Assembly (NCBI RefSeq): GCF_007004545.3 | Contig: NZ_CP045503.2 | Location: forward strand, 466,501 to 530,500 | Origin: Shewanella eurypsychrophilus | Lineage (GTDB): Bacteria > Pseudomonadota > Gammaproteobacteria > Enterobacterales > Shewanellaceae | Length of the DNA: 64,000 bases | Reading direction: 5' to 3' | Shown: piece by piece, positions 52,510 through 61,235 of the stretch | Position numbering within the stretch: position 1 is the stretch's first letter | Layout: each line of letters opens with the position of its first letter | Program-made: the position numbers and the translations under genes | The notes under the pieces: model-generated | The model's database searches: none | The model's input: only the letters and a program-made list of their open reading frames with translations | What the model was told of the DNA's origin: nothing

Positions 52510-54459
52510 CTATTGTCGTGAACTAGGTCCAATATGCTTATCTAGAAAAACTTCCAGGCGCTTAAACAGTTTTACATTGTTCTCATACTTTGCAAATCCA
52601 TGACCCTCTTTGGGCTCCACCATGGATTCATAGGGGTAATTAAGCTCATCTAATCGCTCGGTTAGTGCATCGTATTGCTCAATGGGAACACGCACATCTT
52701 CGCCACCATGAACGATAAAGAGTGCAGCTTTCAGTTTTTCAAGATGATTAATAGGGGAGCGCTCTATCAAGAATTTATCATCATTATAGCCCCATGCTTC
52801 ATTAAGGAAATTTTTGCCATATCGGCTTTTGGGGATATCAGAATATTTATGTAACTCGATGTCGTAGACACCAGCATAAGGGATGGCACATTGATATAAC
52901 TCAGGCTCTTTTACCACTCCCATTAACGCGGCGTAACCTCCGTAGCTTGCGCCAAAGATGCAGATCCTATCTTTATCCGCATAGCCTTGCGCTATGGCCC
53001 AAAGCGTGGCGTCGGTTATATCGTCCTGCATTTCGGCGCCCATCTGGCGATATGCATCATATTGAAAGCTATGTCCATAACCACCTGAGCCACGATAGTT
53101 TACCTGTAAAACCCCATAGCCACGGCTAGCGAGAAACTGATTCCTGCTGCTGAACTTCCAGTAATCTCTAACGCCATAGGGGCCACCGTGTATGCTAAGT
53201 ACGAGAGGCAGATTTTTAGTTTTTCCTTTGGGTAGAGTGAGGTAGCCATGGATTTCGAGTCCATCTCTGGCAGTGAATTTAATCGGTGTAACCTCACTCA
53301 TTAGGTTTTTATCTAGCCAAGGCCTGCTAGAAAATAACGGCTTTATCTTATTTGTCTGAATATCAAACAGATAAAAGTCTCCAGAGTTAATGTCATTAAG
53401 GGCATGAATAACAGCAAAATATCCATCTCTGCTGTATTCGATGATTAGATCATTATCTGGCAGTAGACCTTGTAAGCTAGCAAACCTTTGCGCTTCGCCG
53501 CGGCTATTATCAAAGAATGTCGTACTTGGGTATCCTGCATCTTGCCTATAACCTATCGGAGTCGCTCTGTATTTACCTGAACCATAGATGAGAGCTGTTG
53601 CTTCAAAGGGCTGCTCTGCAATTAGCGTGCTGTGTTTACTGGCTAAGTCGTACTCATATAGCCCTTCAGGCCCAGTATCAGAGGCTGGGAGCCAGGTATA
53701 AATTCCTTTTCCATCAAGGGTAAAGCCAATGGGCTCCATACCCGCTGACTTGTTTGAGTGTTGATCCAACTTGTGCCAATCGCCTCCCTCTTCAAGGCGG
53801 TAAAAGCTTTCTTGAACATCGTCATTCGTCACGCCGACGGTTAAGCGAATATCGCCCTCACTATCTGAATACATCCTGCTGTAGTGAGCGGGACTACGGG
53901 TGACTTTTCTTCTTTTTCCTGAGTAAACATTGAGTTTATAAGCGGTAGGGTAAGCGCCTGTAGAGCTGTCTTGAATCAATATGTGTTTTTTATCTTTATC
54001 TAATGTATCGATAATTCTAAAGGGGCGGCTGTGGCCTCCGAGTGAGTTCTTTAATAGGCTTATGTCTTTTTTCTTGCTGCCATCGGCATTCGACGCGAAG
54101 TACTCCCCTGTATGAAAGGGGGTGTCGAATTGCCCTTTATTGATCACTAGGCTGGCGATAAATCGCTCATCGTTGACCCACACGAGTCGACCGATCTCAG
54201 TTTGGCCTGAAAATCGAGAGGATCGCCATTCAAATGGGGCTGTGAAAGGCTTCATATTCGCAGTGGTAAAAATATAGACCTTAGCTTCCTCTTCGGTATC
54301 GGCTATAACAGCCAGGTACTTTCCGGTAGGCGATAGGTGAGCGGATTGAATATCTCGATATTTAAGAAATGACTCAACAGATATGTCGGCAGCGGTTTTG
54401 GCAAAAGAGGATGTGAGCCCCATACAGCTAATGAGTAGGGCGATGAACAGCTTGTACAT
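52510..54459 (-). CDS. S9-family serine peptidase, exported
   Basis: A 649-residue peptidase with a cleavable signal (MYKLFIALLISCMGLTSSFA). A beta-propeller region (about 40-380) precedes an alpha/beta-hydrolase domain: HGGPYGVRDYW, catalytic Ser in FGASYGGYAALMG (near 502), Asp in HGGEDVRVP and His in EGHGFA. It belongs to the acylaminoacyl/prolyl oligopeptidase group and probably trims small peptides in the periplasm. It is not closely similar to the S9 lipoprotein at 19.4 kb. It lies downstream of the saccharopine genes on the same strand, with a large inverted repeat between them. Confidence 0.93.
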   Translation of the reverse strand: MYKLFIALLISCMGLTSSFAKTAADISVESFLKYRDIQSAHLSPTGKYLAVIADTEEEAKVYIFTTANMKPFTAPFEWRSSRFSGQTEIGRLVWVNDERFIASLVINKGQFDTPFHTGEYFASNADGSKKKDISLLKNSLGGHSRPFRIIDTLDKDKKHILIQDSSTGAYPTAYKLNVYSGKRRKVTRSPAHYSRMYSDSEGDIRLTVGVTNDDVQESFYRLEEGGDWHKLDQHSNKSAGMEPIGFTLDGKGIYTWLPASDTGPEGLYEYDLASKHSTLIAEQPFEATALIYGSGKYRATPIGYRQDAGYPSTTFFDNSRGEAQRFASLQGLLPDNDLIIEYSRDGYFAVIHALNDINSGDFYLFDIQTNKIKPLFSSRPWLDKNLMSEVTPIKFTARDGLEIHGYLTLPKGKTKNLPLVLSIHGGPYGVRDYWKFSSRNQFLASRGYGVLQVNYRGSGGYGHSFQYDAYRQMGAEMQDDITDATLWAIAQGYADKDRICIFGASYGGYAALMGVVKEPELYQCAIPYAGVYDIELHKYSDIPKSRYGKNFLNEAWGYNDDKFLIERSPINHLEKLKAALFIVHGGEDVRVPIEQYDALTERLDELNYPYESMVEPKEGHGFAKYENNVKLFKRLEVFLDKHIGPSSRQ

Positions 54460-54500
54460 CTACTATTTCCTTATAATAAACGTGGGTAAACTTATTATGT

Positions 54501-54547
54501 TGAGAGCATATTTCTGGGACAGAAATTTGCCGCACAATATGCTCTCA
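54501..54547. repeat. Large compound inverted repeat
   Basis: TGAGAGCATATT (54501-54512) pairs perfectly with AATATGCTCTCA (54536-54547), with an inner dyad TTTCTG-GGA-CAGAAA (54511-54525). It lies between the saccharopine gene and the S9 peptidase gene. The left flank is not T-rich on the minus strand, so termination is possible but not clear. Confidence 0.6.
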
Positions 54548-54563
54548 AAAATCTTGGTTATGG

Positions 54564-55727
54564 TTAACCGACAAGCTGATGACGGAACACCTTCTCATTC
54601 ATATTTTCCAGCTCATTAAGCCACTTATTTACCGTAGCTTCATCGTGAGGAGCGGGTGATACGCCGATGGCCAGATCGCCGGCGACGAGTGATTCGATAG
54701 CCACTGCGACGGTGAGTGATACTAGACGAGCCATGGCTGAGCCCCGCTCATCTCCGGCTTCATCGATGCCATAGCTTGAGTGCCAGAGTGTTTGCTCGCC
54801 TTGTGGATCTTTGACCTCTAACTCAACTGATAGCACTACGCGATCGGCTTCGCCTTTATCGTATTGGTGTTTATCCCAAAGCTCATCACTGAGCTCGGCT
54901 AAACGGGCAAGGCCTGTTTCGCCTACCGCATTGTCGACCTCTGTGAATAACTCAGACCAGGCTGACGACCAGCCATTGAGGCGCAGCGTGCCGCGAACAA
55001 ATTCCTGAATGTTCCAGTCTTCGCTAAAACCATATTGCTTGTGGAATGGCAATGAGTCTCGGTTTGGATAGGCTTGAAAAGTCTCAAGACTGGCATCACT
55101 CATGCGCATATCGAAACTCGACAGTGCTAGCCAAGGTTTTTCTGTCCGTTTTACTTCACCATCTTGGGTCCACTGCGCAGGAGATTTAAGCGCTTTAAGT
55201 ACGCCAAGTGGTGACCAGGAGAACTTATATCTGAACGCATTCGCGACCTTGGGAAAGCCGCCACAGTATGAGCGGAAGCTATGTTGGTTGGCTTTATTGA
55301 ATTTATCCGATGCTTGATATTCGGCGATCAAGGCGTGGGCTAGCAGGTGATCTAGCCCAGGATCGAGTCCCACCTCATTAACGAAGCTAAGGTTTAAGCT
55401 TTTGGCTTTATCATGCAGGGCTTGCATCTGTGGTGACACATAGCTGCTGGAGACGAAATGGGCTTTGAGTCCAAGACATAGCTCGGCAACTTGCAGATGC
55501 AAGGTGGCTGGCAACATGGAGATCACTACATCACCTGGGTTAACGTCGGCTTCAAGGCTGAGCCAGTCTAGCTGCTTAGTGGGAATATTAATCCCTAAGC
55601 TGGCAACCGCTTGCTCGGCTTTGGCTATGGTGCGGTTCCATAGAATGAGTGGTTGACCCGATTGAGCCACTTTTTTTATGCCTGGAAGTGATGAGAGTCC
55701 AGCGCCTAGCCAGTGAATTGTTGTCAT
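54564..55727 (-). CDS. Saccharopine dehydrogenase, glutamate-forming type (LYS9-like)
   Basis: A 387-residue cytoplasmic dehydrogenase that in lysine catabolism oxidises saccharopine to glutamate and aminoadipate semialdehyde. The Rossmann start IHWLGAGLSSLPGIKKVA, VVISMLPATLHLQVAELC, SSSYVSPQM and NEVGLDPGLDHLLA are family hallmarks. It lies 56 bases after the lysine-forming homologue on the same strand; together they correspond to the two halves of animal AASS. Direction (synthesis or breakdown) is not readable, but bacteria of this group make lysine by the diaminopimelate route, so breakdown is favoured. The first Gly motif is GAGLSSLP, slightly unusual. Confidence 0.88.
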   Translation of the reverse strand: MTTIHWLGAGLSSLPGIKKVAQSGQPLILWNRTIAKAEQAVASLGINIPTKQLDWLSLEADVNPGDVVISMLPATLHLQVAELCLGLKAHFVSSSYVSPQMQALHDKAKSLNLSFVNEVGLDPGLDHLLAHALIAEYQASDKFNKANQHSFRSYCGGFPKVANAFRYKFSWSPLGVLKALKSPAQWTQDGEVKRTEKPWLALSSFDMRMSDASLETFQAYPNRDSLPFHKQYGFSEDWNIQEFVRGTLRLNGWSSAWSELFTEVDNAVGETGLARLAELSDELWDKHQYDKGEADRVVLSVELEVKDPQGEQTLWHSSYGIDEAGDERGSAMARLVSLTVAVAIESLVAGDLAIGVSPAPHDEATVNKWLNELENMNEKVFRHQLVG

Positions 55728-55783
55728 TGTTATTATCTCTTTAAAGTTAATCGCTCTACGAGTTTATGAAGCTAATTTACTGC

Positions 55784-56863
55784 TTATACTTGGCTGAGTT
55801 TGTCGGTAAACACTCGGTTGGCTCGCTGCCAAACCCCTTGAGTGAGATCGTCCAGTTGCAGCAGATGTGGCAGTAGTTGCTCGCAAAAATCTTCGCTGCT
55901 CTCGACGGGCAGCAGTGATGGCAGATGATCGATGGCGATCAAATCAACCGGGTTGTCTCCCTTGATGATCCGCAAGCATGGCTTATCAAAGGTGGTACAG
56001 CTTGAATAGATAGGCAGTGGGTTGTATGTCCCATAAGGATCGCAACTGACATCGCAGATAATTGCCAGACGTCGTGGCTCTATGTCGTTGGTCTCGAGCA
56101 TCGGCAAGGTGATAAAGGGTGGCAGTGCTTGTTGCACAAAGACACAATTGACCAGTACATCAAAATCGAGAATATCTTCGAAGGGGCCACCAACTTGTGT
56201 TTCTGCCATATCCCATTCGGTGACCTCTGCGCCAACACATTTTGCCATCTCGACCGCGCCGCGGCCGCTGCGCCCTTTAGCGCCAATGACCAACACCTTA
56301 GGTGCTCGTGCTAGCGGGCTCAATGACTCGGCCACATCATCGACGAGAGCCTGTTTGCTCGGCATGGAAGTCAGCTTATTGAGCACGGGATCAGCAGCTT
56401 GCTGACGACGCCCAAATGCCTTGAGTGCCACGGCAGCGCCAGCAAATCCTGCCCAGTAGCCAAATGCTGCTACTCTGCGTTGATTGTTATCCACTAGATA
56501 CTCGAGATCGTACAGCTCTCCTTCTCCCGTTTTGAAGCGGCGAAGGACCGCTTGCCAGCCCTGTTGCTCCTTATACACATGAGCAAAGTGAATATGGCGG
56601 TGGGTGAGAGGCCAGCTGTCTTCACTGAGTTCTTTAAGGCCGAGAATGATGGTGTCACTCGGCGCGTTGTGCCAGCTGTGAGCTGGCGCAATTTCACAAC
56701 CTATCTCTTGATAAGCTTGAGCTGGAATTGCGCTTAGGGATGACTCTTCGACGGTGATCTTAAAACCGGCCTGCAAGAGTTGCTTAGCGACATCGGGTGT
56801 CAGGGCAATACGTTCCTCTAAGGGTTTAGATTCTGCACGTAACCAAATATGGGCTTTTGTCAT
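55784..56863 (-). CDS. Saccharopine dehydrogenase, lysine-forming type (LYS1-like; lysine-ketoglutarate reductase)
   Basis: A 359-residue enzyme of the LYS1/alanine-dehydrogenase-like fold. MTKAHIWLRAESKPLEERIALTP is the conserved opening; FAHVYKEQQGW, LYDLEYLVD and the nucleotide loop VLVIGAKGRSGRGAVEMA follow, then CDVSCDPYGTYNPLPIY. In degradation it condenses lysine with 2-oxoglutarate to saccharopine. It is the first gene of the leftward pair and is divergent from the hydroxylysine kinase-lyase fusion, with a shared 160-base spacer that carries a TGTATACA palindrome. Confidence 0.9.
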   Translation of the reverse strand: MTKAHIWLRAESKPLEERIALTPDVAKQLLQAGFKITVEESSLSAIPAQAYQEIGCEIAPAHSWHNAPSDTIILGLKELSEDSWPLTHRHIHFAHVYKEQQGWQAVLRRFKTGEGELYDLEYLVDNNQRRVAAFGYWAGFAGAAVALKAFGRRQQAADPVLNKLTSMPSKQALVDDVAESLSPLARAPKVLVIGAKGRSGRGAVEMAKCVGAEVTEWDMAETQVGGPFEDILDFDVLVNCVFVQQALPPFITLPMLETNDIEPRRLAIICDVSCDPYGTYNPLPIYSSCTTFDKPCLRIIKGDNPVDLIAIDHLPSLLPVESSEDFCEQLLPHLLQLDDLTQGVWQRANRVFTDKLSQV

Positions 56864-56951
56864 ACCGCTCGATCTCCTGCAAGCCTATCTGCCTGCTAAG
56901 GTTTATTCCTGTAGCAGTGAATGGCTGGAAAATTGCTATTGAAAAATAGGT

Positions 56952-56963
56952 AGTGTATACAAT
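56952..56963. promoter_or_regulatory. Candidate operator of the lysine/hydroxylysine locus
   Basis: AGTGTATACAAT, centred on the perfect palindrome TGTATACA, lies in the divergent spacer. GntR-family regulators often bind such TGTATACA cores and could control both directions. No GntR gene is in the window. Confidence 0.4.
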
Positions 56964-57024
56964 ATCCATAGTTACACAAGTTTAACATTTGACGTTCAAT
57001 AAGATTCTAGGGGCAGATATAGCA

Positions 57025-59412
57025 ATGGAAGAGCTACAAACTCAAGTTGAAGAGTATTCATCATCGGCAGTGATGGCACTGGTGCAGGAACATTTCCAGA
57101 TGGCGGTCGAGGTCAAATCATTGCCTGGATATGTGGATCTCAACTATCTGCTTACGGATGAATTAGGCGAGCGCTTTATCCTTAAAATCGCCAATGCCGA
57201 TGAATCTCTAGCTGAGCTGGATATGCAAAATGCGGTGATGCACTATCTTAATGAACAAGATCTACAGCCCTATCTATTACCTAAGGTGATAAAAAATCTT
57301 GCTGGTAATGAGATCACGCCACTACAGGATAGTTATGGCAGGCAGAGATCGCTGCGCTTGCTAAGTTATGTGCCAGGTATTTTTTATTATGAACATCAAG
57401 AATTAGCATCGAGTCATCACGCTCAACTTGGTGCCTTATTGGGTAAGCTTGACCTGTGTTTACAAGGTTTCTCCCACAGTGCAGCCTCACGTCATTTTGA
57501 TTGGGATCTTAAGCATGCCAAGTCAGTGATTGAGTCTAAGGTGGGCTTAATCACAGATTCTTCCCAGCGACAGCAGGTACTATCGATTCTCTCTGGGTTT
57601 ATCCATCAAGTGACTCCCTTTATCGATGAGCTGCCTCAAGGCGTGATCCACAATGATGTTAACGATTATAATCTGCTACTTAGCAGTGGTGAGCGTGATG
57701 CCGCTGTTATAGGGCTAATTGATTTTGGGGACATGGTACATAGCTATCAGATCAATGAACTCGCCATCGCCTGTGCCTATGCCATCTTAGGCGCGGAATC
57801 GCCTCTGGCAATCATCAAGGCTATCACGTTAGCCTATCATCAGCAGCGGCCACTTAATGGCGCCGAGCTTTGGGTCTTACTGCCTCTGATTGCCGCCAGA
57901 CTCGCGGTCAGTGTATGTAACTCTGCCGAGGCGATTCTAGCTGAACCCGATAATGATTATCTCTTAGTGACAGCCAAGCCTGCTTGGGCGGCGATTGCGA
58001 CCTTGCTTAAACTGGATGCCAAGAGTGTCGGTTTCGAGCTGCAGCGTTTATGTCTGTCGGAAAAAGAGGGCGCTGGCAACTGTTTTTCATCAGCAGAGGG
58101 CACTGATACGACTTCATCTGAGCGACATCGCGATATTCTCAGCCAAAGAGCCGAACGCTTATTTAAGACCTTAAGTGTCTCCTATGAACAACCTTTGATT
58201 ATCGAGCGGGGCCAAGGGCAGTTTCTACTGGATGAGCACAATATTGCTTACTTAGACATGGTCAATAATGTCTGTCATGTGGGCCATTGTCATCCCGCCG
58301 TGGTTGCTGCGGGCCAAGAGCAGATGGCTAAACTCAATACCAATACCCGTTATCTCAATGACAATATTCTCGATTACAGTCAGGCCTTGTTAGATACCTT
58401 TCCCGAACGTCTATCAGTGGTGATGTTCGTTAACTCAGGCAGTGAGGCGAATGAGCTTGCCATGCGATTGATGCGATGTAAGACGCAATCGGATGAACTG
58501 GTGGTTGTGGACGGTGCTTATCATGGTAATACCAACAAGGCGATCGAGATCAGCCCCTACAAATTTAATGGTCCAGGCGGCGAAGGGGCGGCGGAGCATA
58601 TTCATATCGTGCCTATGCCAGATCCCTATCGCGGCCCATTTAAAGGCATGTCCGTTGAATCTGGTCAGGCTTATGCCCAGTCGGTGGAGCAAGCGATTAG
58701 CGCATTGCAACAAGATGGCAAACAGTTAGGGGGTTATATTTGCGAATCGCTGCAGGGCGTTGGCGGCAATCTCATCATGCCAAACGGTTATCTTAAGGCT
58801 GTCTATCAAGCGGTTCGTCATGCCGGTGGAGTCTGTATTGCCGATGAAGTTCAGGTGGGCTTTGGCCGAGTAGGTTCTCATTGGTGGGCATTTGAGACCC
58901 AAGATGTAGTGCCGGATATTGTCACCTTAGGCAAGCCTATCGGTAACGGTCATCCGATGGCGGCGGTGGTCACCACCAAAGAGATTGCCGCTGCGTTTGT
59001 GACTGGCATGGAGTACTTCAATACATTCGGCGGCAACCCAGTGTCGTGCGCCATAGGTAAGGCGGTAATCGACACAATAGAGAGTGAAAATTTGATGGGA
59101 AATGCGCGCGATACAGGTGATTATCTGCAGACATGTCTGAGGAAATTACAAAAGCAGTTCGACATCATAGGAGATGTCAGAGGCTTAGGACTCTTTATCG
59201 GTGTTGAGCTGGTGGAGGATGAAAAGTTGACCCCAGCAACAGCAAAAGCGCAGGCATTAATTGAGTGGTTAAAGTCTCGCCATATCTTGCTCAGTCTCGA
59301 TGGTCCTTTCAATAACGTACTTAAAATTAAGCCGCCAATGGTTTTTAACAAAGATAATGTCGATTATTTTATTGAACAGCTAGCTCAGGGATTATCTCGA
59401 ATAAATGCATAA
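57025..59412 (+). CDS. Hydroxylysine kinase / 5-phosphohydroxylysine phospho-lyase fusion (inferred)
   Basis: A 795-residue two-domain protein. The N-terminal half (about 1-340) is an APH/choline-kinase-like phosphotransferase with HNDVNDYNLLL (catalytic loop, near 208) and LIDFGD (metal site, near 232). The C-terminal half (about 370-795) is a class III PLP aminotransferase-fold enzyme with GSEANELAMRL, DEVQVGFGR and the PLP Lys in TLGKPIGNG (near 636). In animals HYKK and PHYKPL (AGPHD1 and AGXT2L2) are separate proteins with these folds; the alternative pair is ethanolamine kinase with phosphoethanolamine lyase. The divergent saccharopine genes favour hydroxylysine. ATG 57025 follows AGGGGC; a longer TTG start lacks a site. 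Confidence 0.82.
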   Translation: MEELQTQVEEYSSSAVMALVQEHFQMAVEVKSLPGYVDLNYLLTDELGERFILKIANADESLAELDMQNAVMHYLNEQDLQPYLLPKVIKNLAGNEITPLQDSYGRQRSLRLLSYVPGIFYYEHQELASSHHAQLGALLGKLDLCLQGFSHSAASRHFDWDLKHAKSVIESKVGLITDSSQRQQVLSILSGFIHQVTPFIDELPQGVIHNDVNDYNLLLSSGERDAAVIGLIDFGDMVHSYQINELAIACAYAILGAESPLAIIKAITLAYHQQRPLNGAELWVLLPLIAARLAVSVCNSAEAILAEPDNDYLLVTAKPAWAAIATLLKLDAKSVGFELQRLCLSEKEGAGNCFSSAEGTDTTSSERHRDILSQRAERLFKTLSVSYEQPLIIERGQGQFLLDEHNIAYLDMVNNVCHVGHCHPAVVAAGQEQMAKLNTNTRYLNDNILDYSQALLDTFPERLSVVMFVNSGSEANELAMRLMRCKTQSDELVVVDGAYHGNTNKAIEISPYKFNGPGGEGAAEHIHIVPMPDPYRGPFKGMSVESGQAYAQSVEQAISALQQDGKQLGGYICESLQGVGGNLIMPNGYLKAVYQAVRHAGGVCIADEVQVGFGRVGSHWWAFETQDVVPDIVTLGKPIGNGHPMAAVVTTKEIAAAFVTGMEYFNTFGGNPVSCAIGKAVIDTIESENLMGNARDTGDYLQTCLRKLQKQFDIIGDVRGLGLFIGVELVEDEKLTPATAKAQALIEWLKSRHILLSLDGPFNNVLKIKPPMVFNKDNVDYFIEQLAQGLSRINA

Positions 59413-59631
59413 ATAGTAAGAATGGTGACTTTGTACTGAATTTCTAGTCCTTTCTGCTAGCGATTCATACTTAGTCGCTAGGCATCGACTCACACGCACA
59501 CGTTACGTGATCTAGATCTCATTGTTAATTTTATGTAAGGATGTTCGGCCGCAGTAATTAATAAGCCATCGGATGAATGGTCGTTATTGCGAGGCAGTTG
59601 CCGACACTAAAAAAATAAAAAGGAAGATATA

Positions 59632-61158
59632 ATGACCTCGAATCAAGCACCTTTAGACCAAGAACCAGATAATCTGACGGGGCAAGAAGGTGGTCGGCCC
59701 AAGAAGTTGCCAAGTCTAATCGATGCGCTCATTCCTGTTTTTGCACTTGTGTCCATGTTGGCGGCCGCTGTTTACCTTTATTCATCGGATAGCTCTTATG
59801 GGGCTAATCAGATAGCGCTTATTTTGGCGGCGTGTATTGCGCTCATTGTTGGTGTTAAAAATGGTTACAGCTGGAAGGAGATGGAGGCCGGTATCGTTAA
59901 GAGTGTGGCCGTATCAACGGGTGCTTTGTTAATTCTGTTCTCTGTTGGTTCCCTGATCGGTACTTGGATCCTCGCCGGTACTGTGCCAACCATGATCTAT
60001 TACGGCATGTTAGTGCTCAATCCTGAATATTTCTATGCGGCGGCTTGTCTTCTGTGTGCAGTCGTAGCCTTAAGTATCGGTAGCTCTTGGACAGTCGCAG
60101 GCACGCTCGGTATCGCCTTGGTGGGTGTGGCTGGTGCTATGGGTTTAAGCGTGGAGATCACCGCAGGTGCTATTATCAGTGGTGCTTACTTTGGCGATAA
60201 GATGTCGCCAATGTCTGATACCACTAACTTGGCGCCAGCGGTTGCTGGTACCGATATCTTCAGTCATATCCGCCATATGGTATGGACCACTGCGCCGAGT
60301 ATCATCATCGCCATGATTGGATTTTTAATCTTAGGTTTCACCAGTGAGCCAAGTGGAGAGGCGAGTGATTTACAACACAGTATGCAGTTATTAAAAGAGC
60401 AGTTTAATCCTGGGCTGCATCTCTTGTTGCCACTGCTAGTGGTTTTAGTGTTGGCTTTTAAGAAGATGCCCGCATTCCCCACGGTTATTTTAGGGACTAT
60501 TGCAGGGGCCTGCTGTGCAGCAATTTTTCAGTTTGACAGCATCATCGCCTTTGTTGCCGATGACAGCCTACCGCCAATAGTGGCGATGGTGAAAGGGATC
60601 TGGACAGCCATGTTTAATGGCTACACCGCCAATACCGGCGATGAAGTGCTCGATAGCCTGCTGAGTCGAGGCGGCATGAGTCAGATGACCAATACGGTTT
60701 GGTTAATCCTCTGTGCGATGGCATTTGGTGGGATCATGGAGGTTACTGGTCTGCTTAAGCGTATCTTACAGAGTATGTTGAGTTTAGTGACTTCCAGTGG
60801 CAGTTTGATTATCACCACACTGGCGACGGGGATTGGTGCAAACTTGATCACAGGCGATCAGTTTATCGCCATCATCTTGCCGGGTCGTATGTTAAAAGCT
60901 GAGTACACAGAGCGAGGATTAGCGGCGGTGAACCTGAGTCGTGCATTGGAAGACTCTGCGACCATTACTAGCCCGTTAGTGCCATGGAATACCTGTGGTG
61001 CTTATATGGCCAGTACATTAGGCGTCGCAACACTTGCTTATCTACCTTATGCTTTCTTTAACTTGGTGTGTCCATTGGTGAGTGGCAGCTATGCCTATTT
61101 CAACTTTAAGATCCTGAAACTTGCGGATATGCCTGAACTCGAAGCCGCGGCGGCTTAG
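59632..61158 (+). CDS. NhaC-family cation/amino-acid carrier
   Basis: A 508-residue inner-membrane transporter of the NhaC superfamily with 11-12 hydrophobic segments after a hydrophilic N-terminal tail. GAIISGAYFGDKMSPMSDTTNLAPAVAG is the NhaC signature, and a second half repeats GANLITGDQFIAIILPGRML and SRALEDSATITSPLVPWNTCG. Members exchange Na+ for H+; the superfamily also contains LysW, proposed as a lysine transporter from riboswitch control. Next to a lysine/hydroxylysine degradation locus it may import one of these amino acids. I saw no L-box riboswitch in the 220-base leader. AAGGAAG precedes the ATG. Confidence 0.9.
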   Translation: MTSNQAPLDQEPDNLTGQEGGRPKKLPSLIDALIPVFALVSMLAAAVYLYSSDSSYGANQIALILAACIALIVGVKNGYSWKEMEAGIVKSVAVSTGALLILFSVGSLIGTWILAGTVPTMIYYGMLVLNPEYFYAAACLLCAVVALSIGSSWTVAGTLGIALVGVAGAMGLSVEITAGAIISGAYFGDKMSPMSDTTNLAPAVAGTDIFSHIRHMVWTTAPSIIIAMIGFLILGFTSEPSGEASDLQHSMQLLKEQFNPGLHLLLPLLVVLVLAFKKMPAFPTVILGTIAGACCAAIFQFDSIIAFVADDSLPPIVAMVKGIWTAMFNGYTANTGDEVLDSLLSRGGMSQMTNTVWLILCAMAFGGIMEVTGLLKRILQSMLSLVTSSGSLIITTLATGIGANLITGDQFIAIILPGRMLKAEYTERGLAAVNLSRALEDSATITSPLVPWNTCGAYMASTLGVATLAYLPYAFFNLVCPLVSGSYAYFNFKILKLADMPELEAAAA

Positions 61159-61204
61159 GGGGATTTTGAGGTCCTAGGAACTAGAACCTAGGAGCTATTG
61201 AAAT

Positions 61205-61231
61205 GGCTAGGCAATGAGCCTAGCCGTTTTT
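61205..61231 (+). terminator. Terminator after the NhaC-family gene
   Basis: GGCTAGGC-AATGA-GCCTAGCC followed by GTTTTTG, five bases before the convergent acyltransferase stop. Upstream (61168-61196) is a CCTAGGAACTAGAACCTAGG stretch that recalls the heptamer arrays. Confidence 0.82.
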
Positions 61232-61235
61232 GGAA

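Noticed and set aside
59413..59631. Lysine (L-box) riboswitch before the NhaC-family gene
   Set aside because: The 220-base leader was read for the conserved L-box segments; only GGCAG/TTGCC-type short pairs were seen, not the core.
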